64,000 nt of DNA from Truepera sp965215315 (GCA_965215315.1 CBDCDB010000008.1:1798001-1862000), one strand, 5' to 3'; shown: positions 34,527-44,664, numbered from the stretch's first letter. Program-made: numbers and translations. Notes: a model not told the origin generated them from the sequence alone.

Positions 34527-35615
34527 GTGCGGCCCCAAGCACTTTTCGGCACAATAGTTATCGCTGGCGTCGGGCTGATCGGCGGCTCGGTCGGTCTCGG
34601 TACCCGGCAGCGATTTTTAGCAGACAAGGTTATCGGGTTCGACTACGACCCGGCGACGCTCGAGGCCGCTAGGGGCCTGGGCGTCATCGACGAAGCGCAG
34701 CTTCACTCCGGCGCGTGGCTGGCAGAGGCCGGCCTCATCGTGCTGGCGTCGCCTGCCGGAACACTCACCGCGTCGGCACGTGACCTCGCCCGCTTTACCC
34801 GGCCTGACACCATCTTTACCGACGTTGGCAGCATCAAAGGCGCAGTGTGCGCCGAACTCTCAGATTTACGGTTTGTTGGTGGACATCCGATGGCGGGCAG
34901 CGAACGGGTCGGCGTCCTTCACGCGGACGCTGGGCTGTTGGAAAATGCCGTTTGGGTGCTGACGCCGGACGCTCACACCGACGCTGAAGCCCTGGCCCGC
35001 GTTCAAGGTTTTGTCGAACAGCTCGGGGCCGTTCCGCTGACGACTTCACCCGAACAACACGACCGCCTCGTCGCCGCCGTAAGTCACCTGCCCTACCTGA
35101 GCGCCGTCGCCTTGACCGAACTCGCCGCGCAGGACGAAAACCGCGACCTGATGATGCTCCTAGCTGCGGGTGGGTTCCGCGACCTGACCCGCGTCGCGTC
35201 GGGCAGTCCACGGATGAGCCGCGATATGGTGGTCGGGAATAAAGAGGCGCTCAGCGGGGCGCTGGCTTTTTTCCGGAAACATCTAGATGAGCTTGAAGGG
35301 TTACTCGAGCACCCTGACATCATGCTAGAGCGCGCCGAAGCCGCCAAACGCGCCCGCGACGCCTTTCCTATCGTCAAACGAAGCCTCCTCCCGGCCCGCT
35401 TCGAAGTCGTGATTGCCGTCCCCGACCGTCCCGGCGAACTGGCCCGGATTACGCAAGCGCTAGGCGAAGCCGAGGTCAACGTCAAGGACATTGAAGTTTT
35501 ATCTATCCGTGAGGCGGGCGGTGCGCTAAGGCTGGCGTTCGATAGTGAAGAGGGGTTGAGACGCGGCACGCAGGCGCTGACGGCTGCCGGATACGAAGCG
35601 AGAGGGCGAGGATAG
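34527..35615 (+). CDS. tyrA: Prephenate dehydrogenase with ACT domain
   Basis: A 362-residue enzyme converting prephenate to 4-hydroxyphenylpyruvate for tyrosine. NAD site IAGVGLIGGSVGL, catalytic-domain blocks VGSIKG and GGHPMAGSE, then a C-terminal ACT domain from about 290 (VVIAVPDRPGELARITQALGEAEVNV) for tyrosine feedback. GTG start at 34527; no strong ribosome-binding site. The next gene starts at its stop (TAGTG). Confidence 0.93.
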   Translation: MRPQALFGTIVIAGVGLIGGSVGLGTRQRFLADKVIGFDYDPATLEAARGLGVIDEAQLHSGAWLAEAGLIVLASPAGTLTASARDLARFTRPDTIFTDVGSIKGAVCAELSDLRFVGGHPMAGSERVGVLHADAGLLENAVWVLTPDAHTDAEALARVQGFVEQLGAVPLTTSPEQHDRLVAAVSHLPYLSAVALTELAAQDENRDLMMLLAAGGFRDLTRVASGSPRMSRDMVVGNKEALSGALAFFRKHLDELEGLLEHPDIMLERAEAAKRARDAFPIVKRSLLPARFEVVIAVPDRPGELARITQALGEAEVNVKDIEVLSIREAGGALRLAFDSEEGLRRGTQALTAAGYEARGRG

Positions 35616-36292
35616 TGGGAGTAAAACGGCTTTTACTTGTCCGGCACGGTGAGAACCGCGCAAACCTGACCAAAGAGTTTTCGCACCGTTTGGTGGATTA
35701 TCCGCTGACCGATAAGGGTAAGCTTCAAGCCGAGCAGACTGCCCAATACCTGCGCACTTTCTCCGTGACACAGGTTTTTAGCTCGCCGCTCAAGCGGGCT
35801 CATGAAACAGCAGAGGTTATCGCCTCCAAAGTGGGTGGAGACGTGAGCTTGCTCGAGCCTTTCCGTGAAGTCCATGTCGGCGACCTCGAGGGCTCTCCCC
35901 CAACTGCCGCCGCCTGGAAACTCCATGACGACATCATCGGGACGTGGTGGCAGGGAGATGTTGACAAACGTTTTCCCGGCGGTGAGAACTTTCTCGAGCT
36001 GTACGAACGTACCGACGCGGGCTACAAGCTGATATGCCAGGGTAAAGAAGATAAAACTTTAGTACTCGTCGCACACGGCGGCAGTATTGGGCTACCATTT
36101 ATGCGCCGTTTTCCCAAATTGACCCGGACGATGATGCGGCGTCATCCCAACTGCGCCATCACGGAGCTTGAAGCTTCGTTCGAGAACGACACGTTGCAGC
36201 TAAAGCTTGTGCAGTGGGCCTCGGTAGAACATCTTCACGGTGAAGCTGCCGAGTTTGTTTCGCCTACGCCGGACGAGGGAGACCTCGAGTAA
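35615..36292 (+). CDS. Histidine phosphatase family protein
   Basis: A 225-residue phosphoglycerate-mutase-like phosphatase. LLLVRHGENRAN holds the catalytic His; SSPLKRAHETAE and LVAHGGSIG supply the other core residues. GTG within TAGTG of tyrA. Substrate unknown. Confidence 0.88.
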   Translation: MGVKRLLLVRHGENRANLTKEFSHRLVDYPLTDKGKLQAEQTAQYLRTFSVTQVFSSPLKRAHETAEVIASKVGGDVSLLEPFREVHVGDLEGSPPTAAAWKLHDDIIGTWWQGDVDKRFPGGENFLELYERTDAGYKLICQGKEDKTLVLVAHGGSIGLPFMRRFPKLTRTMMRRHPNCAITELEASFENDTLQLKLVQWASVEHLHGEAAEFVSPTPDEGDLE

Positions 36293-36293
36293 G

Positions 36294-36584
36294 GTGTCCC
36301 GCCCGGAGTTGTTCGACGCTGCCGTAAATAAAGCGCTGACCTACGCGCTGCGTCTGGGCTTGCCGCTGGACAATCGGGATAAGCTGAGAGGGGGGCTCGA
36401 GCTGTGGTACTTAAAAACCCGCTTCGCCTACCGTATCCCGCTGGAAAACGTTTTGGAAATGCTCGGGCGCGCGCCTTCAACTAAAGCTGTGAACTACCTC
36501 TGGCGCGGCGGACAGTGTGGAAACTGGACACCAAAAAATCCGCAGGGCGGCGCGAGCGCGTACCCTGCGGACGACGGAACGTAA
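36294..36584 (+). CDS. Small hypothetical protein, 96 residues
   Basis: A helical, Arg/Leu-rich protein (LRLGLPLDNRDKLRGGLELWYL) starting at GTG 36294, one base after the phosphatase stop. Part of the tyrA transcript. The tail beyond residue 75 is disordered. No family recognised. Confidence 0.5.
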   Translation: MSRPELFDAAVNKALTYALRLGLPLDNRDKLRGGLELWYLKTRFAYRIPLENVLEMLGRAPSTKAVNYLWRGGQCGNWTPKNPQGGASAYPADDGT

Positions 36585-36585
36585 G

Positions 36586-36744
36586 CTACTGAAACAGCGC
36601 GAGCGACTTTAGAAATACTTGGGTGACGCCGTAAAGTAGCGGCACGCCGACCACGGCCCACGCAATGATAAGCCGCAAGGTAGGTGTACTCTCAAAATCG
36701 TGTTTGGACTCGGCTTCTACAGGTTGTACCGTAACTTTTGCCAT
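36586..36744 (-). CDS. MFS transporter small subunit-like protein
   Basis: A 52-residue protein with one membrane helix (TLRLIIAWAVVGVPLLYGVT, residues 21-40). GGAGAAGGTG precedes its ATG and it lies nine bases after the OFA-type transporter gene. Tiny single-helix proteins coupled to oxalate/formate-type MFS genes are known, so a partner subunit is the best reading. Its stop converges with the 96-residue gene. Confidence 0.7.
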   Translation of the reverse strand: MAKVTVQPVEAESKHDFESTPTLRLIIAWAVVGVPLLYGVTQVFLKSLALFQ

Positions 36745-36753
36745 CACCTTCTC

Positions 36754-38169
36754 CTAAGCTTTACGGGCGCTGCCGGTTGCAGCGGGGGTTGAGGGATTAC
36801 TCGCCTTAGCTTCTTCAACGTGAAACCGCGAATCAACCTCACGAACCATCAAGTTACAGACGAAACCGACGACGAGCAGCCCCGCCATGATGTACATCGT
36901 CACCGAATACGCCTGCGCTGCCGGAACCCCGCTGTTAATCTGACCTTGCCGGATGTAGTTAATCAGCACCGGCCCAATTACCGCTGCAAGCGACCACGCA
37001 AGCAGCAAACGCCCGTGAATCGCGCCGACTTGCAACGTCCCGAACAGGTCGCGCAGGTAGGCCGGAATCGTGGCAAAGCCGCCGCCGTACATCGTCAGGA
37101 TGATGCAGAAGCTGGCGACGAACAAAAATACATTGCCCTGGTTGCCGAACGTTGGTACGAGAAAGTAAAGAATTGCGCCGAGGACAAAAAAGATGCTGTA
37201 GGTGTTTTTGCGGCCAATATAGTCAGAGACCGACGCCCAAAAGAAGCGGCCCGCCATGTTAAACAGGCTCAGCAGCCCGACGAACCCGGCAGCGGCGGCG
37301 GCGGTAACTGCAGCGCCCGCGCCTACCGAACTTTCTGAAAACAGCTCCTGAATCATCACCGAAGCTTGACCTAACACCCCGATTCCGGCGGTCACGTTGA
37401 GGCAGAGAACTGCAAACAAAAACCAGAATTGCGGCGTGCGGACCGCCGTGTCAGCGTCTACGTTGGCGTTGGTAACGAGCTTTTTAGCTGCCTTAGGTGC
37501 GACGTAACCCGCTGGTTTCCAGTTTTCCGGCGGCACCCGTACCGTAAAAACGCCGAACATCATAAAGGCGAAGTAGATGATGCCCATCGTCAGGAGCGTC
37601 GGCGCGACCCCAACTGACGTGTCGGTGGCAAAGCGGTTCATCAACCCGAGCGATAGGGGTGAAGCAATCATCGCGCCGCCACCAAACCCCATAATCGCCA
37701 TTCCAGTTGCCAAACCGGGCCTGTCCGGAAACCATTTGATGAGCGTCGAAACCGGTGAAATATACCCGAGACCTAGACCGATACCGCCCAACACACCGTT
37801 ACCTAGAAAAACAATCCAGATATTGTGAATAGACGCGCCGTAAGCCGCGACTAAAAAGCCGCCGCCGAAACAGCAGGCCGAGGCGAACATCGCCATACGC
37901 GGGCCAACGCGCTCGAGCCACTTCCCGAAAATGGCCGCCGACGCACCCAGCACCGCCAGCGCGATCGTAAAAATCCAGCCGATCGTAGCGAGACTCCAGT
38001 CTCCCGGCGCAGCTTCACTTACGCCCAGAAGCCGCGACATCGGCTCGTTAAAAACGCTGTAGGCGTAAATCTGCCCGATAGACAAATGCACGGCGAGTGC
38101 TGCGGGCGGCACCAGCCAACGACTAAACCCCGGCCCTGCCACCGAACGCTCACGACTTAAAAACGACAT
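36754..38169 (-). CDS. OFA-family MFS transporter (oxalate/formate antiporter-like)
   Basis: A 471-residue carrier with 12 predicted helices. Its opening SRWLVPPAALAVHLSIGQIYAY and GWIFTIALAVLGASAA match the oxalate:formate antiporter branch of MFS; the C-terminal tail is cytosolic. GGAG precedes the ATG. Located near a formate-dehydrogenase-like gene, so formate, oxalate or another small carboxylate is the likely substrate. Confidence 0.88.
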   Translation of the reverse strand: MSFLSRERSVAGPGFSRWLVPPAALAVHLSIGQIYAYSVFNEPMSRLLGVSEAAPGDWSLATIGWIFTIALAVLGASAAIFGKWLERVGPRMAMFASACCFGGGFLVAAYGASIHNIWIVFLGNGVLGGIGLGLGYISPVSTLIKWFPDRPGLATGMAIMGFGGGAMIASPLSLGLMNRFATDTSVGVAPTLLTMGIIYFAFMMFGVFTVRVPPENWKPAGYVAPKAAKKLVTNANVDADTAVRTPQFWFLFAVLCLNVTAGIGVLGQASVMIQELFSESSVGAGAAVTAAAAAGFVGLLSLFNMAGRFFWASVSDYIGRKNTYSIFFVLGAILYFLVPTFGNQGNVFLFVASFCIILTMYGGGFATIPAYLRDLFGTLQVGAIHGRLLLAWSLAAVIGPVLINYIRQGQINSGVPAAQAYSVTMYIMAGLLVVGFVCNLMVREVDSRFHVEEAKASNPSTPAATGSARKA

Positions 38170-38259
38170 CCTGACTCCTCTACAAACCTGCTCTAGATTG
38201 GGTTAAGCCCGTTAAGTATACCCTTTAGCGCCTGCAAAGTTTTAGCCGGAGCTGGAAAG

Positions 38260-39789
38260 CTACTGTGCGCTGAAGTTTCGAGCGTAGGGGTCGGTCAGCT
38301 CGGTTTGTTCCCGAAAATTGTAGGTATAAGAAGGTGGACGAAACGTCACCCCTTCAGCTGTAGGTTTCACAGTCACGGTGCTGCCTGCCGGAAAGGTGCA
38401 GGTGTATTTGCTGCCGTTGTTGTGGGCGTTGCACGCCGTATCCGGCAAGCCTTCAAGCGAAAACTTCACCTCAGCTGCGTTCGGCGTGATGCTCCCGCCG
38501 CTGCCGACGGGGGCGTCAAAAGCCCCCTCCGCTACCCCGATAAACTTGGTGTCAAACGCTGGAGCTTGACCTGTCATCACACTGTTTTTAACCCGCCTAA
38601 TTAGTGGCTCGAGGTTCGGCGGAACGTTCTCTGCATCCCATCAGCGCGTCTGCTCCGCGTAAACCCAAAGATATTCGTCACTGTTCTCAAGACCGTAGAA
38701 GAGGTTGTGCTCGAGCATCCCGAAGCGCTCCCCGTCATCTCTAAGGTAGTAACCGAAACACACCGGCGAATCTGCCAAGTTTAGGAGTCCGTCCAGATAA
38801 ACCGCGTGCGCCAACCCGACCTACGCTTTGTAAACCCTGACGTTTTCCGGTTCTAAAAAGGCTGTGGACAGGTCGTAAACAGCCGTTCGGCCCCACGCAA
38901 AATCAGCGGCGTTTAGATAGTAGTAAGACAATTCGTTCCCGTCGATAAGTGTTATCTCTTCGTCTAATTCACTGACCAGCCCGTCCGCGAAACCGTATCA
39001 GAGACCGTGAAACGTATCATTTTGAACCGCAGCCCGAACTTCGTCACGGCTCGGGTCGTCGTCGAGCTGCCAGAGACTTTGCGAAAACATCATCAGCGGA
39101 AATACCGTGATGCCCGGATATTCGACCTTTGAGATATGGCACTCAAGCAGTTGAAGGCTACACTTACCACTATAGAATGTACGTGCTAGACAGTTCAGAT
39201 GAACGTGAGGGCGTCTGTTCCCAGATGATACCTGCTATACGTGCGAATTCCGCGCTCCTCGCCCGCGAGATAGTTGCCAATGCCTCAAACGACCGTTCAT
39301 CTCTTGCAGGTTGGGTTTCGTAGTTCCAGATGTTAAAGCCGCAAGGCTCCGGGTCTAAAAGAAGTCCTTTAAGCCCGCCCTCACGCGCGAGGCGGGCGTG
39401 AGGGCGAAGGTTTTGCTCAAACGCGGCCCAACCCGACTCGCTCGTCCAGTCCCAACCGTCTTCAGTATTGACCTGTACTCGCAAAAAGCTCTCACTAAGT
39501 TTTTTGGCTCCTAGCTTCTGCATGGCGGCGATATCTTCGTCAAACGCGGCTTCCAGCAGTGGCGCGTGGGTAAAGATTTGCTCCGGCCCGCTGTACTTAA
39601 AAACTACGGCGTCAAACGCGCTCTTGTCCAGCCGCGCAGCTTGGTCTATAACCTCGGCGGGCGAGGTGTATCCCGACCTTAGTAAAGGACTTTGGGCGCT
39701 AGGTTTTCTGTTTCCGTTTGCGCTAGTGCGGAAGGTGTCAGCACAACAACCCCAAAAAGCGTCATCTGAGCAAGAATACGTCGCATCAT
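38260..39789 (-). pseudogene. Decayed secreted glycosidase-like gene
   Basis: A ~510-codon gene with multiple lesions. The start ATG at 39789 gives a clear signal peptide (MMRRILAQMTLFGV, ending ALAQT); a frameshift near 39680-39690 and a compensating one near 39180 interrupt the N-terminal half, whose middle (DGWDWTSESGWAAFEQNL and LLLDPEPCGFNIWNYE) looks like a TIM-barrel glycosidase. The C-terminal half has in-frame stops TGA at 38998-39000 (in HGL*YGFADG, probably Trp), TAG at 38821-38823 and TGA at 38641-38643. The remaining 106-codon frame to 38260 is its C-terminal beta domain, not a separate gene. Confidence 0.8.
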
Positions 39790-39909
39790 CCAGCCTTCGT
39801 CGCCGCAGGGTAAACCTTGAGGTGCTGAGGAGGATGTGCCCCGCCACAGCTAAAAAGCCCGACACGGTGTTGAACCGCAGCGGACTTCGGTTGTCTAGCC
39901 TAGCTGCTT

Positions 39910-42450
39910 TTAGGCGTAAGCGGGCGCGGGGCGGCCCTGTTCAGATTCTTGGGCTTCGGCTTGGGCCTCCACTTCGGCTTTTTTACCCTTCTGATATTCA
40001 GGGTCGAACTTGCCCTTATACTGCGTCGGCGCAACCGTAATCACCACGTATTTAGAGACCGGCGTGTTGGATTTCTCCGCTACGCTGCCGATGGGCACCA
40101 ACACGTTCGTTTCAGGAAAGTAGGTCGCGGCGCAGCGGCTCGGAATCGGGTACGGCACCGCGATAAACCGCTCTGCAAGACGCGTCTCACCGTTGAAGTG
40201 ACTTGTCAAGTCGAGCACGTCGCCCTCATCAATGCCCGCTTGGGCCATGTCGTCAGGATTCATAAGAATTACACGGCGTTCGTTTTTAATGCCCCGGTAG
40301 CGGTCATCGAGGCCGTAAACGACCGTGTTGAACTGGTCGTGGGTGCGAATGGTCATCATTACAAACTGACCGTCTTCAAGAGGCCGCTCGGGAATCGGAT
40401 GAACGGTAAACTTAGCCTTTTCGGTGTCGGTAGTAAACACACCTTCGCGCGGGCCGTTCGGCAGATAAAATCCGGCACCACGCACTTTTTCGTTGTAGTT
40501 TTCACAACCGGGGATGACGTGAGAGATGTGCTCCCGGATCCTACTGTAGTCATCTTTTAGTGTGTCCCAGTTGACGCTCGAGCGCCCCGCGAGCGTCGCT
40601 TTGGCAACGCCTGCAATAATCGCCACTTCACTCTTAAGGTGCTCAGACGCGGGCTTTAACATCCCCTGCGAATCGTGAACGACGCCCATCGAATTTTCTA
40701 CCGTGACAAATTGCGGCCCCGCCCTCTGCTCGTCGGCTTCGGTGCGGCCCAAACACGGCAAGATGAGCGCCTCTTTCCCGTGAACGAGGTGCGCCCGGTT
40801 GAGTTTGGTTGAGATGTGCGCGGTCAGCGTGCAGTTTTGCAGGGCTTCGGCGGTGTATTCGGTGTCGGGCGTGGCAGATAAGAAGTTTCCGCCGAGCGCT
40901 AAAAAGACCTTCGCTTTACCCTCATGCATCGCTTTAATCGCTTCAACGGTGTCGTAACCGTGTTCACGCGGCGGGTCGAAGTTAAATTCTTTTTGTAGCG
41001 CGTCTAAAAAGGGCTCTTGCGGCCGTTCCCACACGCCCATCGTCCGGTCGCCTTGTACGTTCGAGTGCCCGCGTACCGGGCACGTACCTGCGCCGGGTTT
41101 GCCGATGCTGCCTTTTAAAAGGAGCAGGTTCACGATCTCCTGAATGCTGCCGACCGCGTTCGTGTGCTGCGTCAGACCCATCGCCCAGCAGATGATGATG
41201 CGCTCCGAGGCCATGACCATCTCGGCAACTTCGCGGAGCTGCGTCCGACCGATGCCCGACTCAAAAACGATTTTGTCCCAGTCTTCGGCGCGGAGGTCTT
41301 TGACCATGTCGTCAAAGCCTTCGGTCTTTTCGTTAATGAAAGTGTGGTCGAAAACCTCACCGGGACGCTTGTCCTCTTCCTCTAACAGCTCTTTCATCAC
41401 GCCTTTAAGGAGTGGCACGTCGCCGCCGATGCGTACCGGGACGAACAGGTCGGCGAGGTGCGTCTCCTGACGTAGCGCTTTCGTCGGGTGCAGGTAATCT
41501 TGCGGATTTTTGAAGTTGAGCAGTCCGGCTTCAGGCAGTGGGTTGATGGCGATGAGTTTCGCGCCGTTGCGTTTGCCGCGCTCTAACGCGCTCATCATCC
41601 GAGGATGATTCGTGCCGGGGTTTTGACCCAAAATCATGATCAGGTCGGTGTAGTAGAAGTCCTCGAGCGTGACCGAACCCTTACCTAGCCCGAGCGTTTC
41701 AGAAAGCGCCGTTCCCGAAGACTCGTGGCACATGTTCGAGCAGTCGGGCATGTTGTTGGTGCCGTACTGCCGGACGAAGAGCTGATACAAAAAGGCCGCT
41801 TCGTTGCTCGCACGGCCCGAGGTGTAAAAGATCGCCTCGTCGGGTGATAACGCGTTAAGTTCCGCGCCGAGCTTGGCAAACGCCTCTATCCAACCGATCG
41901 GCTCGTAGTGCGTCCCGCCTTCGCGTAAAATCATCGGTTCGGTAATCCGGCCCTGATGGTTAAGCCAGTAGTCCGAACGTTCTGAGAGTTCAGCAACCGA
42001 GTGCTTTTTGAAAAATTCCGGGGTCACGCGCCGAAGGGTACCTTCGTCTAGAACGGCCTTCGCCCCGTTTTCACAAAACTCGGCGACCGAACGATCTTCG
42101 TCCGGGTCGGGCCACGCGCACGAAGTGCAATCAAACCCGTCTTTTTGGTTCATGGTCAAGAGCAGTTTTGCGCCGCGAATCGGACCGGTTTCGCGCAGCG
42201 CGTACTCCATGCTCGACATCACCGCCGGGATACCTGCAGCGCTCGTTTTGGGTTTCGTTAGTTTGAGGCCGGTCAGTTCAGGCGGAGGCTGCGCGAAGAT
42301 GCCCGTTTCTTCGTGAGTGTCTTGGTTGTCGGGATGCTGACCGACGGCGTTTTCGACGTCTTGCTTGACCTCATAATGGTCAGGCTCGCCGTGCCTTTCG
42401 GACTGAGTTGCGGAGGGGTCTTTAACACCTGTGTCTTTAACGTCCATCAT
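39910..42450 (-). CDS. FdhF/YdeP-type molybdopterin oxidoreductase (formate-dehydrogenase-like)
   Basis: An 846-residue molybdenum bis-MGD enzyme. Residues 1-70 are a charged extension. DGFDCTSCAWPDP (Cys108, Cys111) starts the iron-sulfur/cofactor fold. GTNNMPDCSNMCHESSG aligns with E. coli FdhF's selenocysteine region; Cys241 occupies the Sec position, so this is a Cys form. The C-terminal dinucleotide-binding domain ends with RTHDQFNTVVYGLDDR and following. Six bases separate it from fdhD, and the ATG has AGGGAG. YdeP-type proteins may reduce other substrates, so formate is inferred from the module. Confidence 0.9.
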   Translation of the reverse strand: MMDVKDTGVKDPSATQSERHGEPDHYEVKQDVENAVGQHPDNQDTHEETGIFAQPPPELTGLKLTKPKTSAAGIPAVMSSMEYALRETGPIRGAKLLLTMNQKDGFDCTSCAWPDPDEDRSVAEFCENGAKAVLDEGTLRRVTPEFFKKHSVAELSERSDYWLNHQGRITEPMILREGGTHYEPIGWIEAFAKLGAELNALSPDEAIFYTSGRASNEAAFLYQLFVRQYGTNNMPDCSNMCHESSGTALSETLGLGKGSVTLEDFYYTDLIMILGQNPGTNHPRMMSALERGKRNGAKLIAINPLPEAGLLNFKNPQDYLHPTKALRQETHLADLFVPVRIGGDVPLLKGVMKELLEEEDKRPGEVFDHTFINEKTEGFDDMVKDLRAEDWDKIVFESGIGRTQLREVAEMVMASERIIICWAMGLTQHTNAVGSIQEIVNLLLLKGSIGKPGAGTCPVRGHSNVQGDRTMGVWERPQEPFLDALQKEFNFDPPREHGYDTVEAIKAMHEGKAKVFLALGGNFLSATPDTEYTAEALQNCTLTAHISTKLNRAHLVHGKEALILPCLGRTEADEQRAGPQFVTVENSMGVVHDSQGMLKPASEHLKSEVAIIAGVAKATLAGRSSVNWDTLKDDYSRIREHISHVIPGCENYNEKVRGAGFYLPNGPREGVFTTDTEKAKFTVHPIPERPLEDGQFVMMTIRTHDQFNTVVYGLDDRYRGIKNERRVILMNPDDMAQAGIDEGDVLDLTSHFNGETRLAERFIAVPYPIPSRCAATYFPETNVLVPIGSVAEKSNTPVSKYVVITVAPTQYKGKFDPEYQKGKKAEVEAQAEAQESEQGRPAPAYA

Positions 42451-42456
42451 TCTCCC

Positions 42457-43338
42457 TTAAAGCGCGACGCTCGCGCTGTCTACGTGTTGTCGCTCTGCAC
42501 CGGCTAAGTTGATTCTAGCTTCTCCACTATAAATGTTAAACCGCTCGCCACGCAAAAAGCCGAGCAGCGTCAGGTTGAAGCTTTGCGCGACCGACACCGC
42601 TAAGCTGCTCGGCGCGGAGACGGCGCAGACCAGCGGCACCCCGGCCATCAGTGACTTTTGCAAGAGCTCAAAACTCGCGCGACCGCTGAGTAAGACGATG
42701 TGGTTTTGGAGCGGGAGTCGGTTTTCTAATAGCGCCCAGCCCACGAGTTTGTCGAGCGCGTTGTGCCGCCCGACATCTTCGCGCAAAGCTAGCAATTCAC
42801 CGTCCCAGGTAAATAGCGCCGCCGCGTGCAGGCCGCCGGTCTTGTCGAACAGACCCTGCGCCGCCCGGAGTTTGTCGGGGAGTGAGGTGATGACTTCCGG
42901 CGTCGCCGTAAACGTTGAGTCGGGCAAGGGGCACGCTTGCAGCTCCAAACTCTCCAAACTCGCCTTGCCGCACACGCCGCACGCCGACGTGGTGGTGAAG
43001 TGACGCTCTAACCGCCCCACCTCCGGCATCTCACCGCGCAGGGTGACGTTGACGGTGTTGTACTGCTGCTCGGCCTCGGTGCAGTAAGAAATCTGCAAAA
43101 TCTCGTCCCGGCTCTGAATGATGCCCTCGCCGTAAAGAAACCCGGCGGCAAGTTCAAAGTCTGCGCCCGGCGTCCGCATCGTCACCGCGACGTTCTGACG
43201 CTGCCCACCCGCGAGTAACCGGATTTCTAACGGCTCTTCAGTCACCAGCAGATCGCCCCGGCGCTTGACCTGCGCCCCGTCAACCGTAACGACCTTGACC
43301 TTGCGTTTGTTTTTAGGTCGGCTACTTTCGTTTGACAC
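42457..43338 (-). CDS. fdhD: Formate dehydrogenase accessory sulfurtransferase FdhD
   Basis: A 293-residue protein delivering sulfur to the Mo cofactor of FDH-type enzymes. TTSACGVCGKASL contains the active CxxC pair. The GTG start has GGAGG eight bases upstream. It leads the operon with the FdhF-like gene, so it very probably matures that enzyme. Confidence 0.94.
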   Translation of the reverse strand: MSNESSRPKNKRKVKVVTVDGAQVKRRGDLLVTEEPLEIRLLAGGQRQNVAVTMRTPGADFELAAGFLYGEGIIQSRDEILQISYCTEAEQQYNTVNVTLRGEMPEVGRLERHFTTTSACGVCGKASLESLELQACPLPDSTFTATPEVITSLPDKLRAAQGLFDKTGGLHAAALFTWDGELLALREDVGRHNALDKLVGWALLENRLPLQNHIVLLSGRASFELLQKSLMAGVPLVCAVSAPSSLAVSVAQSFNLTLLGFLRGERFNIYSGEARINLAGAERQHVDSASVAL

Positions 43339-43528
43339 CGGGCCTCCTTCCTCTGCCTGCCTCGGCGCGTAGCTGATCCGAAGCCGGAATTTTACGTCTT
43401 TCTTATTCTATAAGATAAGCCTGAGGCCGCACTGTGTTGTTATGTACGCATTGGGTGGACGTGCCTGCAGGTTTTCAGACAGAGTGTCAAGTGTCGGCTG
43501 ATGTCGCCTCCGGCTTGCGCGGATTGGG

Positions 43529-43534
43529 TAGGCT
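43529..43534 (+). promoter_or_regulatory. Leaderless -10 (TAGGCT) of moaA
   Basis: TAGGCT nine bases before the GTG at 43544, slightly wider than the others. Confidence 0.4.
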
Positions 43535-43543
43535 CGAGCTTAC

Positions 43544-44527
43544 GTGAACGCCTCATCCCTCACCGACCAGCACGGGCGCGTCATCCGCGACCTCAGAATC
43601 AGCGTGACGCCGCGCTGCAACTTCCGCTGCAGCTACTGCGACCCGCTCGGTGACGGCTACAAAGACCCGCTCGGTACGGTTAGTGTTAAAGATATCGAGC
43701 ATGTCATCGACGCCGCTGTCGGCTTGGGCGTGACCTCAGTACGGTTTACGGGTGGCGAACCGCTCCTGCGCAAAGAGCTCCCAGAAATGATCGCCTATAC
43801 GCGGGCTGCCGGGGTTGAAGACGTGGCGATTACCACGAATGCGACGCTCTTGAAACGCCGTTTGCCCGAACTACTAGCTGCCGGACTCGTGCGCGTCAAC
43901 ATCTCACTCGACGCGGTGGACGAAACCGTGTTTAAGCAAGCGACGGGCGGCGGTAGCAGCAAACCCGTGTGGGCGAGCATCCATGAGCTGCTTTCGCAAG
44001 GCTTGCATCCCGTAAAAATTAACGCGGTCGTGATGCGCGGTGTCAACGACTCTGAAATCACCCGACTGGCACAGCTGACCGAGACCTTGCCGCTCCACGT
44101 GCGGTTTATCGAATATATGCACCTGAACAACGCCGACAGTGAGAGCTACCACGGGAGCTTTGTCGCAGGTCAAGAGATTAGGTCAAAGGTCGAAGATGCG
44201 TTCGGCGCTCTGGAAACCGTCCCGACTGACCCGAGTGCCCCGGCACGGCTTTTCAAAGTACCGGGTTGGGCGGGCGCAGTCGGCTTTATCAATCCGGTCT
44301 CGGAGCCGTTTTGCGGCGCGTGCAGCCGGATGCGGCTCACGTCGGACGCTAAGCTGCGCCCGTGCCTGTTAAACGACCGCGAGTTCGATTTACGGCCCGC
44401 ACTGCTTGCTGACGAGCCGGTTACGGCAATTCAAGATATGTTTTTGGTCGCGGCGCACCGCAAAGTTGCCTCGGGTATCACCGCGCCGACGCAGCGGGCG
44501 CGGACGATGGTGGCTATCGGCGGCTAA
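43544..44527 (+). CDS. moaA: GTP 3',8-cyclase MoaA
   Basis: A 327-residue radical-SAM enzyme, first step of molybdopterin synthesis. N-terminal [4Fe-4S] motif CNFRCSYC (Cys25, 29, 32), C-terminal second cluster FCGACSRMRLTSDAKLRPC and the conserved end GG (VAIGG). Divergent from fdhD-fdhF. Together with mobA at 61.7 kb it supplies the cofactor of the FdhF-like enzyme. Confidence 0.95.
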   Translation: MNASSLTDQHGRVIRDLRISVTPRCNFRCSYCDPLGDGYKDPLGTVSVKDIEHVIDAAVGLGVTSVRFTGGEPLLRKELPEMIAYTRAAGVEDVAITTNATLLKRRLPELLAAGLVRVNISLDAVDETVFKQATGGGSSKPVWASIHELLSQGLHPVKINAVVMRGVNDSEITRLAQLTETLPLHVRFIEYMHLNNADSESYHGSFVAGQEIRSKVEDAFGALETVPTDPSAPARLFKVPGWAGAVGFINPVSEPFCGACSRMRLTSDAKLRPCLLNDREFDLRPALLADEPVTAIQDMFLVAAHRKVASGITAPTQRARTMVAIGG

Positions 44528-44664
44528 TTCAGACTGCAATTCATTTAGTAGTAGCCCTCCCTAAATTCAGCTTGGTTTGGCGCCTCATATGCTACAGTGA
44601 TATACGCCATTGGTCTGGCAGCCCGCCAAAAACTCGATTGAATCTCTTGGAAGGACGTCGACTT

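Noticed and set aside
38260..38580. A separate 106-residue hypothetical gene
   Set aside because: It is in frame with the decayed glycosidase-like gene across a TGA and looks like its C-terminal beta domain.
38641..39000. TGA read as tryptophan in the decayed gene
   Set aside because: A TAG and two frameshifts occur in the same gene, and TGA is a normal stop elsewhere (for example 53259-53261).
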